Assembly (NCBI GenBank): GCA_018712905.1
Contig: DVGD01000287.1
Coordinates: 1 to 15,441, forward strand
Length of the DNA: 15,441 nucleotides
Source: Candidatus Avoscillospira stercoripullorum
Lineage (GTDB): Bacteria; Bacillota; Clostridia; Oscillospirales; Oscillospiraceae
Reading direction: 5' to 3'
A program made the position numbers and the translations under genes. Within the stretch, counting starts at the first letter, position 1. Each line of letters opens with the position of its first letter. The notes under the pieces are model-generated. The model had not been told where the DNA came from. It ran no database searches and was given only the letters and a program-made list of their open reading frames with translations. Shown one piece after another: positions 14,393-15,441 of the stretch.

Positions 14393-15441
14393 ATGAGCGA
14401 CATGTTACAAAATCGGGGGCGCGTCACCATTCCCACGGATGTGGACGTAGTGCCCAAAACCCTGGAAATTCTCAAGCGCTGGGGTGCCGACGCCATCCGC
14501 GACTGCGACGGCACCGACTTCCCCGAAGCCCTCAAGGATGTGGATGCAAAGGTCTATTCCACCTACTACACCACCCGCAAGGACAACGCCTGGGCAAGGG
14601 CCAACCCCGACGAGGTGCAGCAGTGCTATATCATGACCGGATTCTACACCGCCACGGGTGACGCTCTCTCCATCCCGCTGATGAAAGGCATCAGCGATGA
14701 GCTGATGATGGTCAACACCCGCGATGATATCCGGCGCTGGTGGGAGGTGGTGGATCGCACCGCCGGTACCGTGGTCGATCCCGACCAGTGGCACTATGAC
14801 GCCGAAAGCGGCTGCGTGGTCATCTCCCATCCGGAAAGCTATCACGACTACACCGTGAGCTTCCTCGCCTATCTCATCTGGGATCCGGTGCACATGTACA
14901 ACGCCGTCACCAACGACTGGAAAAACTTTGAGCACCAGATCACCTTCGACGTCCGTCAGCCCAAAACGCACAAATTCACCATGGAGCGGCTCAGGAAATT
15001 CATTGCCGACCACCCCTATGTGAACGTCATCCGCTATACCACCTTCTTCCATCAGTTTACACTGATGTTCGATGAGCTCAAGCGGGAGAAGTACGTGGAT
15101 TGGTACGGCTACTCCGCCTCGGTGTCTCCCTATATCCTGGAGCAATTTGAGAAGGAAGTGGGCTACAAGTTCCGCCCTGAGTACATCATCGACCAGGGCT
15201 ACTACAACAATCAGTACCGCATCCCCTCCAAGGAGTTCAAGGACTTCCAGGCGTTCCAGCGCCGGGAGGTGGCCAAGCTTGCCAAGGAAATGGTGGACAT
15301 CACCCACGAGCTGGGCAAGGAAGCCATGATGTTTCTGGGCGACCACTGGATCGGCACGGAGCCCTTTATGGAGGAGTTCAAGACCATCGGCCTGGACGCC
15401 GTGGTGGGCAGCGTGGGCAACGGCTCCACCCTGCGCCTCAT
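14393..15441 (+). CDS. gnpA: GH112 beta-galactosyl-N-acetylhexosamine (or galactosyl-rhamnose) phosphorylase, N-terminal half
   Basis: GH112 enzymes split Gal-beta-1,3-GlcNAc (lacto-N-biose), Gal-beta-1,3-GalNAc (galacto-N-biose, the mucin core 1 sugar) or Gal-beta-1,4-rhamnose with phosphate, giving galactose-1-phosphate in the cytoplasm. The 349 visible codons cover about half of a protein usually of about 720 residues; the rest is beyond the window. Family motifs in order: WGADAIRDCDGT (30-41), WEVVDRTAGTVVD, YTVSFLAYLIWDPVHMYN (Trp163, Asn170), TTFFHQFTLMFDELKREK and EAMMFLGDHWIGTEP. Asp317 in the last aligns with the general acid Asp313 of the Bifidobacterium longum enzyme, with a constant offset of four. 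There is no signal peptide. AAAAGGAG lies six bases upstream of the ATG. Which disaccharide is preferred cannot be decided from this part. Confidence 0.95.
   Translation, partial: MSDMLQNRGRVTIPTDVDVVPKTLEILKRWGADAIRDCDGTDFPEALKDVDAKVYSTYYTTRKDNAWARANPDEVQQCYIMTGFYTATGDALSIPLMKGISDELMMVNTRDDIRRWWEVVDRTAGTVVDPDQWHYDAESGCVVISHPESYHDYTVSFLAYLIWDPVHMYNAVTNDWKNFEHQITFDVRQPKTHKFTMERLRKFIADHPYVNVIRYTTFFHQFTLMFDELKREKYVDWYGYSASVSPYILEQFEKEVGYKFRPEYIIDQGYYNNQYRIPSKEFKDFQAFQRREVAKLAKEMVDITHELGKEAMMFLGDHWIGTEPFMEEFKTIGLDAVVGSVGNGSTLRL

Noticed and set aside
14405..15346. 313-codon minus-strand frame opposite the GH112 gene
   Set aside because: Shadow; the plus-strand reading matches GH112 motifs and continues off the right edge.

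Overview
The window looks like chromosome from a GC-rich, strictly anaerobic, low-oxygen-lifestyle Firmicute, most plausibly a gut Oscillospirales-type organism (Flavonifractor/Intestinimonas-like). The reasons are strong AGGAGG ribosome binding sites, frequent TTG and GTG starts, a single-chain pyruvate:ferredoxin oxidoreductase, a ThiI without the rhodanese domain, and a glycoside phosphorylase typical of mucin- or milk-glycan users. The taxon is an inference; no rRNA or marker gene is present.

Layout. Bases 1-3883 are on the minus strand: a partial XRE-type regulator at the left edge, a perfect hairpin terminator, and a complete 1183-residue pyruvate:ferredoxin oxidoreductase (nifJ/por) with a good sigma-70-type promoter at 3855-3883. 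Bases 3951-7214 are a plus-strand housekeeping run: comM (YifB), thiI and pncC (stand-alone CinA C-terminal domain). Bases 7215-7462 hold no gene but several strong hairpins, including a 38-base palindrome present twice exactly 200 bases apart. Bases 7463-10456 are minus strand: a UvrD/PcrA-like helicase and an AraC-family regulator, the latter followed by its own terminator.

From about 10500 to the right edge lies a sugar-utilisation locus. The AraC regulator is divergent from a plus-strand operon of a lipoprotein sugar-binding protein, two CUT1-type permeases, a 65-residue two-helix membrane protein, and a GH112 phosphorylase truncated by the window end. The GH112 family splits beta-galactosyl-(1,3)-N-acetylhexosamines (galacto-N-biose, lacto-N-biose) or galactosyl-rhamnose with phosphate. 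The simplest reading is an inducible system in which the regulator senses the disaccharide or a related sugar, the ABC transporter imports it intact, and the phosphorylase releases galactose-1-phosphate without spending ATP. No transport ATPase is seen, so a shared one is probably encoded elsewhere. A strong hairpin after the binding-protein gene would allow more binding protein than permease.

No wholly new type of system is evident. The most interesting points are the GH112 transport locus with its unexplained small membrane protein, the duplicated-palindrome element at 7220-7461, and several candidate operators.
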